Assembly (NCBI RefSeq): GCF_000002075.1
Contig: NW_004797710.1
Coordinates: 484,485-548,484 of the forward strand
Length of the DNA stretch: 64,000 nt
Source: Aplysia californica
Taxonomy: Eukaryota > Mollusca > Gastropoda > Aplysiida > Aplysiidae
Reading direction: 5' to 3'
The translations under genes and the position numbers were made by a program. Under the pieces are notes generated by a model. It did no database searches. It had not been told where the DNA came from and saw only the letters and a list, made by a program, of their open reading frames with translations. This document shows, piece after piece, positions 1 to 11,700 of the stretch (its first letter is position 1; each line of letters starts with the position of its first letter).

Positions 1-1300
1 GTTTATGGATGAATTTGACAGCAACAATGTTTCAAAATTAGGAAGGGAAGCAGTGATTATTTGATTATATAGACGCTTCGCCCCTGGTTGACGGTCTCAA
101 GTTTCTCGCCACTGACTTTGAATTCCGCGTTGATGCCATTGGTATTATTAGTCATTAGCTTGTTTTTCTCGGCACTGTTCTCCATGCCGTATGCCGCTGA
201 AGTTGTGTCCAGCCGCTCCACTAGTGTGGCGAGCCCCTGTTCTCCTTCTGCTAATCCATCGATGTCATCGGCAATACGCAAGTTTGGGATTGTCCTGCCT
301 CCTATATTGATTGTTTCATTGTGGTCTTCCACTCCAGTGTGTCAGTCATGATTCGTGCTAAAAAGATATGTTGAAAATAGTGGGAGAGAGCAAACAGCCT
401 TGCCTCACCCCGAACGTTGTACCGTTAAGGTAGACTGCACTAGAGGCCTTGTCGTATAGTTGTTGTATGACGTTGATCAGGTTGGCGTTGATGTTGTATT
501 TCCTCATGGTTGCCCATAAAGCTGCATGCCAGACCCTGCCAAAGGCCTTTTTAAAATCCACGAAGATATGGTATAGGTTTTTCTGGTGTTGGAGGTACCT
601 CTCGCACAGTATCCTGAGGTTGAAGATCTGTTTTGACAGTATCCTGAGGTTGAAGATCTGTTTTGTTGTGCTGCGCCCTGCTCTAAAGCCTGCCTGCTCT
701 TCAGCAATGATCTTTTCTGCCTGTGATTTCCGTCTGTTCAGCATTATCTTCAACATAATCTTACTGGGGTGGCTTATTAGACTGATGGTGCGATAATTCT
801 GACAAAATTGCAGGTTACCTTTCTTGGGGAGTGTAATCACGTGATTGTGTCCATGGTGTTGGCCATTTTCCTGTCTGCCAGATCTTGTTGCATATGACAG
901 TCAGAGCGCTTATCGTGTCATGTCCTTTCCCCCTGCTTGTAGGCCTACTAATTGTCCTAGGAAGTTATCCACTCCTGCTGATTTCCCCTTCTTCATTGCT
1001 ATAACTGATACTTCAACTTCGTCTCGAAGGATTGGGTGTTTATCGATGTTGGTTGCTGGGGGAACGTTTAGTACCCCAGGGTCTCCCGTGGCTTTGTAGT
1101 TGTACAATTCTCAGCAGTATTCTGTCCATCTTTTCAAAATGTCTTGTTCCTATGTCAGGTTTCTTTCTTTTTATCTTGAATGGTGGTGGTGTGCCGTTGT
1201 TTTGGTGCATGTCAGGTCCTTTATTGGTATGCTTTTTTTGCTGTTGTTCGTCGTCTTCAGAGTTTTCTAGCTTAAATCTATGGGGACCATTCACAAATGC
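1..1300 (-). mobile_element. Non-LTR retrotransposon (LINE, RTE-like) reverse transcriptase fragment
   Basis: The minus strand carries LINE reverse-transcriptase blocks in order from right to left. KKGKSAGVDN (about 960-1000) precedes NYRTISLISHPSKIMLKIML (about 740-800), QAGFRAGRSTTKQIFNLR (about 650-700), FVDFKKAFGRVWH (about 535-570), GVRQGCLLSPTIFN (about 365-410) and LRIADDIDG, the (F)ADD block with Phe changed to Ile (about 245-270). The element is decayed: the blocks sit in more than one frame, the second Asp of KAFD is Gly, and the 3' part runs off the left edge. A 30-bp in-frame direct duplication at 607-667 repeats KQIFNLRIL. The clade (RTE/CR1-like) is a guess from motif style. Confidence 0.85.
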
Positions 1301-1900
1301 CGTTACCTCAGACTCAGAGGGGGGTGGTTGAACAGTTATTATTTTGATTTGTTAAAGTTGTTAATAAGTTTTAATAATTTGACATTTCAGGTAGATTTGG
1401 AGGTAGATCTATAAGCTGTTTCTTTGTTGTATTATCTTTAATAAACAATAGTTGTTTTTTCTATTTGAAAAAAAAGATCAAAGGTTTAAATATAAAATGC
1501 ATCCGTAAGATCTGCAGGTTCTATCTAAATGTACATGTGTGCATAGCCTACATTTGTCAACTGAGGGGGATTCATGGGAAAGATGACAGAAGATGACAGG
1601 GGGAAAGGGGGGGGGGTGTCATTTTTGGGGCCAGATTTATTGTGAACGGTCCCTAAATTGCCCTCAGATGGCTTTTTCTTTCTAGAATTTCAGAATTTTT
1701 TTTTTTTAAAATTATGTTTGTGTATCTTTGTCATTTGTCCCCTTGAACGGAAGCTCTACTTTCAATCTCCAAACGATGTTCAAAGATAGATTTAGATCTA
1801 TAAAATTGTTAATTTAATACACATAAGTGTAAGCAATAATTAGGCCTAGGCTACACGTTATATTGGGTTTTCTTCACACTGTTCGAAATTCATGCTTTCA
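1110..1900. other. Non-coding sequence upstream of KPNB1
   Basis: The left part is probably the 5' continuation of the minus-strand LINE (Lys-rich, low complexity, to about 1300). The rest is AT-rich with a G8 run near 1607, and nothing else was recognised. Confidence 0.4.
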
Positions 1901-2617
1901 GACAGATATATGCTATTAATACAATGTATGTTCTTCAAATTCCTGAAGGAGCAAAGATTCCGTAGCCTTTTCCTTTAAAACGCAGAAATTTAAACAGTAT
2001 TTTTTATCCTCCTCCCTTCTTTAATTTATAGAATTCAAAGAAGTATCAAACGTATTATGCTATATTTTGTCAGAGCACGGTAAATAAGATTGTTACATTA
2101 AATGTTATTGAATTGCAATGGCGCGAATTCTTGTTTTAAAATACACCAGCAAAATGGACTGAAAGAGGAAGCGAGTGCGCCTTGGTTCCATGGGAAATAA
2201 TTGAGAGATCGCATTCAGTTTTCTGTTCGTTTTAACTTGTTGAAGAAAGATTTTGAGCGTATCTACTAAAAATTTATGTCCTCGTGTTCTGTCTTGGTAC
2301 AGTTTGTTCAGTCTTTATTGATTATTAGTTGCCGGCAACAGGCCGGTACGTTCTTGGACATTTTGTTTCAGAATATATGATTGGTTGAATTTCAGCGGAT
2401 GTATAGAAGTGACCAATCAGTGTTTACAACACAGGCAACTGTGCACCGGAATTCTGTTGATGTATCAATACGCTAGCCTTCAACACACATGTGTTGACTG
2501 ACCTTCTTCAACGAATTGCATGTTTATTTTTTTTCAAACAACTTTTGCAGTCCACACAACTCCAGCGAGGTTGGATCGTCCATTCTCTTACCTTTTGACT
2601 AGGATCTATGATTTAAC
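1900..2617 (+). promoter_or_regulatory. KPNB1: Presumed KPNB1 promoter and 5' UTR
   Basis: This is the stretch between the LINE debris and the start codon at 2618. It has several CpG-containing segments (around 2110-2220 and 2330-2350). An in-frame stop TGA (2609-2611) shows that translation does not begin farther upstream. No TATA box at a convincing distance could be assigned, and the transcription start cannot be fixed from sequence alone. The role is inferred from position. Confidence 0.5.
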
Positions 2618-2657
2618 ATGGATCTCATAAAAATATTAGAGAAGACCGTGTCACCCG
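2618..2657 (+). CDS. KPNB1: KPNB1 exon 1 (coding part)
   Basis: Encodes [13 protein letters not shown] plus the first base of the Asp-14 codon. It ends at a good donor (gtaagt, 2658). The match to human [14 protein letters not shown] fixes the start codon. Confidence 0.93.
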
Positions 2658-5600
2658 GTAAGTGTTCTTATCCTCCCTTGTTCGGCCCATGTTCGGCCCA
2701 GATACTGAGATGGATCTCGAAGTTTAGAGATCCTTGCTTGAAAAATCTCGAGATTTTATCTCGGCAAACTGCCCCTGTGGCTGTTGGCTAATTAAAAATT
2801 GCATTCCAATAATTAAACGTCTATTTCTACCTTGCCCATGGTCGTAATTCTGGATTCTTAAGGTCTGGGTAGACAAAGTATTATGAGATTGTAGACTCTT
2901 GATTCTTGGTCTTGATCTAAAATAGGTCTTGTCGTTGGATCAGATCTTTAAATAGAGCATGACACTTTTACAAATTACAAGGCAGGCCGCCCCTCCACTC
3001 AACAAAAAGATATTCTCTTAGAAATTAGATAGATATCTAGATCTAGATCTAAATCTACCTAGAATCTAGTCTCTAGATAATCTAAATTATATTCTTGACC
3101 TAAAGTTGTCTAGGTCTAGAAATTAGACCTCGTGACATGACCTGCTAGATTTCTAGATCTAGAATCTATTCAGTTCATGTCATGTTCATGGCTTTTGCTG
3201 CCTCAGTATTAGGTTATTAGGGGGTTAGTTTGGATGGATTTGAGGTAGAGATTCTAGGCTATCACAATGAGAGATTGGGTTTTCCAAACAGAAAATGTAG
3301 TGAACAGTAGTGGAATTGGCTCAGGACATGATGTTCTCATTTTGCCTTCTTTAATCTTAATAGCTTCCCCTTCCCAGCTGACTGCAATGCCCTGGCATCT
3401 GAAATTCTCTTTCTTCTGTCTAGAATCCGAGAATCTAGATCGGGAAGATTGAAGAATACCGGACCACTTGTAAAAATTTATTGCGCGAGAAAGTGGGGTA
3501 GGTGGGGGGGGTTCAGGGGGGTCTCCCCCCTGACAAAATTTTAATGAATAGATCCACCGGTCCGACATTCTCCATTGAGAGATATTAAAAAAGGTAAAAT
3601 TATGAATTCCAAAGGTTGAGACATAGGCAAAGTCAGTCCGCTGGTCCGGTATTCTTCAATCTTACCATCTAGAGTAATCGTACCGGTTCGGGCAGCACGT
3701 TTTTTTTTCCGAAGTGACTATTTCTCCGAACGTTCTGAGAAATAGTGCCGATCTTTATTTCTCGGAACAGTTTCCGGCTTCCGGTCTCGTGATTTTTGGC
3801 CTATTTATTGCGAGAGTTCGGCGCCAACTTTCATTCTGCCTCTGGTATGGGAAGGAGCACCGCATGGCAAGCCCGCCTACAGACAACCTTCAGTAACACC
3901 CACCACACACCCACCACCATCATGCACATGTACACACACTAACTAAACATGACCAGTGGGCAACTTTTGAACGTATGACGAGCTGAGCTGTGGATGGAGA
4001 GACAATGTGAGTGAAAGAGCGGGTGAACGGAAGAATGTGCGAGTGTATCCACAGGCGACAGCAACTACAAGACGACGACACCGACCTCCCTGGCCTGGTC
4101 CACAGCTCGCGAACGAAAGGAATGCAGCTCAGGCAGTGTTTTGCCTATTATTGTCCATGGTTCGCAGGGTGCAAGGGAATGAGTGAGATTTTCTTTGTGT
4201 GTGCCTGGAGGGAGGGGGTGGGGTATGAAAGCCATGCGGACGGGGATGAGCCGCGGGAGAGAACAGGGGAATTAAATGAATGAGTGAAACTGAAAGGGAA
4301 AGAGACGAACGACTCATGAGCCATGGAGTGAATGGATCCTGTGTTTTTCTATTTTTGTATACTTTGAACTGTTACTGAATAAAGGCTGAAATAATAAAGC
4401 CCGAAAATCAAACACACACACACACACTCCTCACTCTCCACTTACAACCACACACAGACACACTCATACACGCGCACACACACACACACACAGGAGCAAA
4501 TTTTTGGGTCTATATCTATTTAATTTTCAAGAGCTAGTCTAGAGATTTTTAGAATGATGAGTGTAAAAACGTGAAAAAGAAAGGTTTCACAACAGAATTA
4601 AATCAAAATTAGAACAGCCCACAAACAACAACAAACATTAACAAATAAGGGCGTGTGTCCACCTGTCCGAAGAAAATTTGCTGTTTTAACCCTAAATGTG
4701 CGTAATTTAAAAAAAAAAAAGTACAGGATATTAGCCTACATGTAAATTATGGAATAACACACATTAAGGGGCTTGCCAGTGTCAGTACATTGGTCGCAGC
4801 AGTGACAAACGCAGATGCCAGTTCTATGTGTCGTTATCAATAACCCTCCGTAGATCTAGATCTAGACAGCACACGAGTGAACACAACACATTACGTTTAA
4901 GAGCAGCACCCTTCATAGGCAACACGTCATATATCTGTAGCGAAAAACTGTTTGGAGTTGTAGCATTTCTTTATATAAATATTTACTGCGGACATTTTTT
5001 GGACCGATCGAACCACATTGTAAACGAACAATCTTTGGTAGGCCTATACTTTAATTATAGATCTTTATAATATCCGAAATTTGCGGGAAAGGATGAGATT
5101 TCAGAGTGTTCGGAGAAATAATGCCCAGCTTTATTTTCCCGAACGTTCGGAGAAATAGTGCCGGCCTTTTTTTGCTGTCGGGCACTGGAGTACAAAAAGA
5201 TAGTTTAAAACTTTGTTTTCAAATCTAGCCCCAAAAGAGTGGCACACAAACCTAAAGCAACCTCCCTTACTTTCGTTGAAACAACAGTTACGGCGATATT
5301 TTGCTAAAAATAGCCCTTAAGACAGCTTTTTCTTCAACTGAGCAAAACAGCGTGAAGCTCTTTCCCCGGAAGAGTTAACATTGGTTGTGGATGAAGGAGC
5401 CTGTGACTTAGATTCTACGTTTTAGTAGACTCTGAAGGCTGGAGAGTTATTTGCATATGAGGCCCTGTCAAGGATGAAAGAGAATTTGCCGTTTAGTCTC
5501 GCCGTTTTTGCCCAAAGGGGGGTGGCCGGATTGTAACATAAAATCCGTAGTTTCTCATCCTTCGGGCACATAAGATAATATAAAAGCCAATGGTTATATA

Positions 5601-8600
5601 ACAAAGAATAAAGAATTTGTGCATAATTTAAATAATAGTAGAGTCAGGTACAGCATATTAACTCAGTCAGACGCCAGTGTAATAGTCAGATACCAGTGTG
5701 TAATACAGTCGGATATCAGTGTAGCCGAGTCAGATCCAGTGTAGTTGAGTGAGCCAGATGCCAGTGTAGTAGAGTCAGATTCCACGTAGTAGAGTGGGTC
5801 AGATACATACTCATTAAAATAGCTATAAATGGTGAATACCACTTTAGACAAACTATCATTGTGTCCAAGTGTTGATAACAAACATTAAAAATCATGTTAT
5901 TAAGCTTGCAAAGAAACAAATGTGATAGGCCGTTGTTATTCGGACTCGGGTCCGGAAAAAAGGAAGTGTCTTCGTTCTATAGATCTAACGTTCAGTGCTT
6001 CCAATTTTCCGCCTTTTTTTAGTTTCCCCCACACCTTATCTGCCGATCCAATTCCCGCCGCCTCATTGATACGCCCCCATCTCTCCCCCGTTTCCCACTT
6101 TCTTTGTTGTAGAAAAAGGTAAAATTGAAGATTAGCAGACCACCTGGCCCCTGCATATTATGAGCTGTGTGTAAAAAAAAAAAAAAAGACCGATTCGTTC
6201 AAATACACAAGCCTGTGTCATATCGATTGTTAACCAAGAAAAAATTTGTGTTGCTGTGTAGAGCTGAGCATACGGCAACTTTTGATTCCATAGACCAGCG
6301 CACAATTCATTACGTAGATCTACGTCAAGACTAGCTTATTATTGTAATAATGATCAGTTGCCCGGGGGGGGGGAGACTGACGCGTATGCGACGTTCAAAG
6401 CCCGGACCGATAGTGCCCCCCCCCACCCTCCCGACACGCACACAGCCACACGTGTGCAGGCCGCCCATCCGACCCCGACACACGCGAACGAGCCATCTTT
6501 AATTGCTTCTGATGACCTCTTGACAAATAAACATTTATTAGAAGCGCTCTAACTTTTCAGGCCGGCCTCAAATTCATCATAAGATTAAAACTCGACTCCT
6601 GCAGAAAACGCCTTTTTGCCCGAAGTGATCCCGGTCTCTACCCAGCCTGGGGCTCGTCACGAGTGAGGCAGGACAGGAAGCCGGATTCACGAGTCACAGG
6701 AAGTCGGAAGTGATGTCATGCTGGACAAGAATCAGAGTCCGAATAAAAAAATTTCATATTCGGACTCGAGTCCGAATAATCACTTCGAATGTGATAATAA
6801 TTGAAAATGACCGAATGTCAAAATACTGCCCGAATCCATGAGAAAACCAAAAAAAATGCGACCGAACTCGTAAATAAATCGGGCGTCACTTTTGCACCCA
6901 GTAAGGGCCTCAAACATGAGAACAAGCTGAAACAGGTCATTCCTGGGGTCATCCAATCACATGACTTCCTGTAGCTGGTTTCGGTTTGTCTCTAGGGCAA
7001 GGCAGATAGGAGATATAAAGCTTTAAAGTCGACGTGCCTGTTTTCGTCCTTATTTTGACCGAACCGGTAATATTACCCTAGATCTAGATCAATACCCTTC
7101 CTAAAAATGCCAAATTTCAACGATGCAGATTAGATCTAATTCTAATACTAATGGTCATGGTTAGGACTTGTTTGGAGATAACAATCTCTTGCCTAGTAGA
7201 TTCTAGACTCCAGAACTAGATATAAGATCTAAATCTAGAATCTGGTTTAGATGTAGTAGAAGTAGATAATTTTTATTTTAGAAATGACTGAGTCCTAGAA
7301 TCTAGATATATATAGATCTAGATCTAACATGAACTTTCAGTTTCAGTTTCAGTTTGAGAGATGGGTAGATCTTCCGAGAGTTGAGCTGGGCTCCTCAGTC
7401 TTTTTGCTCTCAAGCAAAAATACCGGCGCTTTTTCGGTAGTTCCCACCCCGCAATTGTTATTCATGGGTTTTGGACCCAAGAGTAGGGGGGTTTCAGGGG
7501 GCTTGCCCCCCTGACCTAACAAAAATTTTAATAGGAAGGGGGGTTTCAGGGGGGCATGCCCCCCTGAATTTTACCATAATTTAATGTTTTAAGGTTTGAT
7601 TTGATATCTTAGCTCTCCGTGAATCAAACGTATAGATCTAGATGTAGGTCAAATAAGGAGGATGGGAACTACCGAAAAAGCACCAAAATACCACTTCGCT
7701 GGTTCATCCTTTTCAGTTCTTGACACATGAAGCTACAGCGGGCTCCTAGCTAGCCCAAATATGGCCACCTCTATTCTCACCCCGGGTGAGAATAGCGGAG
7801 GGGAGTCTTTTGACTTTTGGCTATACTATTCTCACCCGGTGTGCGTTCACTATTATCTAGATCTAGGCCAACCTATTTTACGTTCACCCTGGCCCTGAAC
7901 CACAGAATTCTACACTGTGATAACAGAAAAATTGTAGAATTCTGTGCCGTGAACAAACGTTCCATTACTACTGTTAGCCTAAAAGCGTACAATTTTGTCT
8001 GTGGGCAGTGGACTGGAGAGAGACAGGGTTGGTGATTTTTAAATATTTTTTAAATAAAAATTTTTTAAAAATTATTTTTTTTTAATATGTCGACTCAGTT
8101 TGGGATTTTTGGTAGCTAAAAGTAAGTTCTTTTAGTGCAAAATGCATTGTCTTTATTTTAACTAATGATTAATTTAAGCAACTGCAATTTTAGAAAGCCT
8201 TAATCTGCTATATCAGTGAATTATGGATGGGAGTGTATACAGACCTGGTAACCGGGAACAAAGTCACAAAGTATACAGACCCGGTAGGGGAACTCTTTTG
8301 TGATTTCGGAGAGTTTCTGCGCCCTCTTGGCTCAGGGTAGACCTAGGTTCTTCTTGATCTAGATCTGTGGCCTAGGTCTAGATCTAGATTTAAATCTAGG
8401 CTGACAGACATAATATAAATCTTTGATCTAGTTTCGCGGCTAGCCTAGATCTAGATCTAAATGAAGATTGCGGATGTCTTTTCGATGAATGATCCTTTTA
8501 TCCTCCGTTTTGGAGTTGGAGGAATCGCAAGGCGCAATTTGAAGAAAAGAACAATGTCAATCGAGCAGTCACCCTCTTTATTTCTCTCTCTGTATCGTTC

Positions 8601-8728
8601 GCCTTCTCTTTTTCTTTGTTTGTCTCTGTCTTCCTTTGTCCCCACCTACTTCACACTCTATCTTTCTCTCGTCCCCCCCTGCCAACTGGGGCATGTCATT
8701 ACATTTTGCTAGCACCTCTCTCTCTCTC

Positions 8729-8798
<70 letters not shown>

Positions 8799-11700
8799 TA
8801 GATTTCTACCGGGTCTGGGGGCTGAAACTTCCCGAAATCACAAAAGAGTTCCCCTACCGGGTCTGTATACTTTGTGACTTTGTTCCTGGTTACCGGGTTT
8901 GTATACACTTCGATTATGGATACAGACAAAAAATGAAGAAAATGTCCGTCTAAAAGGAAGGGGGGGGGGGGGGGGTAATTATGCTTAGATAAACTTGCAT
9001 TTTATTACATTGTGTGTGCGTGCGCTCGTATTTGTCTAAAAAGAAAAAGAAAATGCTAATTTCGATTATATATGGGGGAAAAAAGTAAATTGAATACAGT
9101 ATTATTTTACTACTTACAGTGGCAGGGGGGAAAGCAGACTTATAAGCATGATTATTTTAGTCTACTAAACCTTATATCTGTTTTATAAAACCAAGGAAAG
9201 GAATTCTGAGTGTTTAAAGGTGTAAAAACAATACATTTTTTAATAAAAGTGATTTATATCACTGAGTTTTATTCTTAAAATCAAGTTGATTTAAATATTT
9301 TTTAAAATCAACTGATTTAAATCGACACAACCCTGGTTTTCAGTTATGAAAAAAAAGTAAATTGAGTACTGTATTATTTTACAATGACACTTTTATAAAA
9401 CCAAGGAAAGGAATTCTGAATGTTTAAAGATGTAAAAACAATGCAATTTTTTAATTTAAAGTGGTTTAAATCACTGAGTTTTATTTTTAAAATCAAGTTG
9501 ATTTAAATTTTTTAAAAATCAACTGATTTAAATGGACCTGATTTAAATCAACCCAACCCTGGTTTTCGATTATGAAAAAAAAGTAAAGTGAGAACTGTAT
9601 TATTTTACAGTGACAGGGGGGGGAAAGCAGACTTTTAAGCATGATTATATTAGTCTACTAAACCTTATCCTTATATTGTTTAATAAAACCAAGGAAAGGA
9701 ATTCTGAATGTTGAAATGTGTAAAAACTGAATAAAAATACATTTAAAAAAAAGTGATTTAAATCACTGATTATTATTTAAAAAATCAAGTTGATTAAAAA
9801 AAATTTTAAGCAACCCAATCCTGGAGAGAGAGAGGGGGGAGTAGCGCGAGAACTTCCGGGCAAAACAAAATGGCGACACGTGTAGTTCAGCTTGATTAGA
9901 AAAGAAACCTGAGTCTTGGGGGAAACTCCGCAAGACGACAAAAATAGATGGCGGAAATACGTCATCTGGTATTTTTTTTACTTTCCCTCCCGTCTCACAC
10001 TTAGCCAACAGTTGTCCATTTTCTACTAAATATTGATGCGCAGAACACAAACAACTTCATTTCCGTCGCAAATTAATAGTTTTTAAAATATTTTTTAATT
10101 GAGATAGACGTGCTTTGGACCAATTGGGGGGATCCGGTTTGCCTTCTTTATCGCACACATCAATCAATGGGCTTCTGTAGACCTGCATTGTGTATTAGTA
10201 TAGAGGCCTAGTGAAGCAAGGGTGGTAAATGTACGTTTGTCGTGCAACATTCGGTTGGCCATGGCCTGATTTGATTTTGATTATTCAATTGACTATTTAA
10301 ATAATAATCTCTATTCTTCTGCAAAGTTAGTTCTCATATAGGCTTTACACATGATTTCATTGGATATGTCTTCGAAATCTCGTCTTCGCCTGTTCAATAT
10401 TGAAATTCAGTAGGCCTACTTAGACTAGGGGACAGACAGTTCAGGGTGAATTAAGAATGTATAATTTTGATTTCAATTTATGACTGATGATCGGTGCTGT
10501 CTTGTTCTGTTATCTGGGTTTTCTAAAGAAATATATAACATTAGGCTACTAATTGTGTCTTCCGTTACTGATTCTCCATCTCATATACTTAACTTTGTCG
10601 TACTTGATTCGACTCCAGGTTTAAAAATAAAAGTGGAAAAATTTGATTACTGTGTGAAAGAAAATGTGAGATGCAAAGAAAAAAAAGCGCAATCTGTTGA
10701 AAGGCATGTCATCTGAACCCCCCCCTCCTCAGATTATCAGAATTTTTTAATTAGAGGAACTTTGGGTGTGTGCATCCGATGCATTATCTATGTTAATTAA
10801 AATCTAAATTTTTTTTTAATGTAAAGGCCTTTCGGCTTAAAAGGTTAATGCTTATTTTTAATCTGATGGCATTGGTTTTTATTATAAATCTTTTATTTTC
10901 TAAATTTTATCTTGTGTATTAAAACTAAAATTTAAGCAAAGTATTTTTCATAAAACATAGTCACTTTGTGTAATATATGCCATGTTTTTCTTTCATTTGA
11001 ACAATTTCTTTTACAGATACAAATGAATTGGAAAGTGCCCAACAATTTTTAGAAACTGCTGCTGCACAAAACCTTGTGAGTAGGTTGTGGTTTTGTTGAC
11101 TGGTACAGCTGCAGCTTTTCCCTTGGGAACTTTAACATGAGCATGATCATTATGTCATTTTGTTACGGTTTTTCCTTTTTAAAGTTTTTTTTTTTTTTTA
11201 AGTTGAAAAAAAAATTTTGTGTGAATATTGCCTCTCTCGAAAAGTAACACATAAATTCAAATGATATATTATTTAAACAATTTATAACTTCACTCTTTGT
11301 GAATGTCTCTCTTAGAAAATTTGTGTTTATTTTACTTTTGATATTTCTTTCCCCATTGACTTCTTTACTGTAGCACTTGGTGATTGGCAAGAGGGGTTTG
11401 TGTTGTACTTTAAAGTAAATATATGGAGAATGCAAAGTGGGTGGCCATTTAAGCCTCTTTTCTTCTGTTAAATGACTTATATGTCTTGTTTAATAATCAT
11501 CAGTTATGGGCGACGCTTTTAATGTGTATTTTTAAATGTAGCAGTAAATTTTCCCCTCCAACGTACTTAAACATTAATTATTGGAAAAATCGGCTTTGAA
11601 GCAGAATGTGGATTGTGTACATTTTCACTCTTGGCTATGCATGAAATTTGGGGGGTGTTCTGTTTGTAACTTTTTTTTTTTTTTTTTTTTTTTTGGTGCT

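Larger units (their letters stand above)
2658..11016 (+). other. KPNB1: KPNB1 intron 1 (8.36 kb), TIR-element nest
   Basis: The gt donor is at 2658 and the ag acceptor ends at 11016. The intron carries the TIR elements listed separately at 3445, 3710, 5928, 7411 and 8229, a minisatellite near 5661, a tandem array at 9060-9825, AGATCT-rich clusters and a promoter-like patch at 9830-9970. The stretch 10060-11016 is AT-rich with nothing recognised. No internal exon was recognised. Confidence 0.8.

Noticed and set aside
4129-4317. Possible small protein conserved between family 1 copies A and B (minus strand in A, + strand in B)
   Set aside because: The frame starts alike in both copies (MSRSSLS), but the copies are similar at DNA level throughout, so conservation is explained without coding. 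Pro/His-rich, no known domain.
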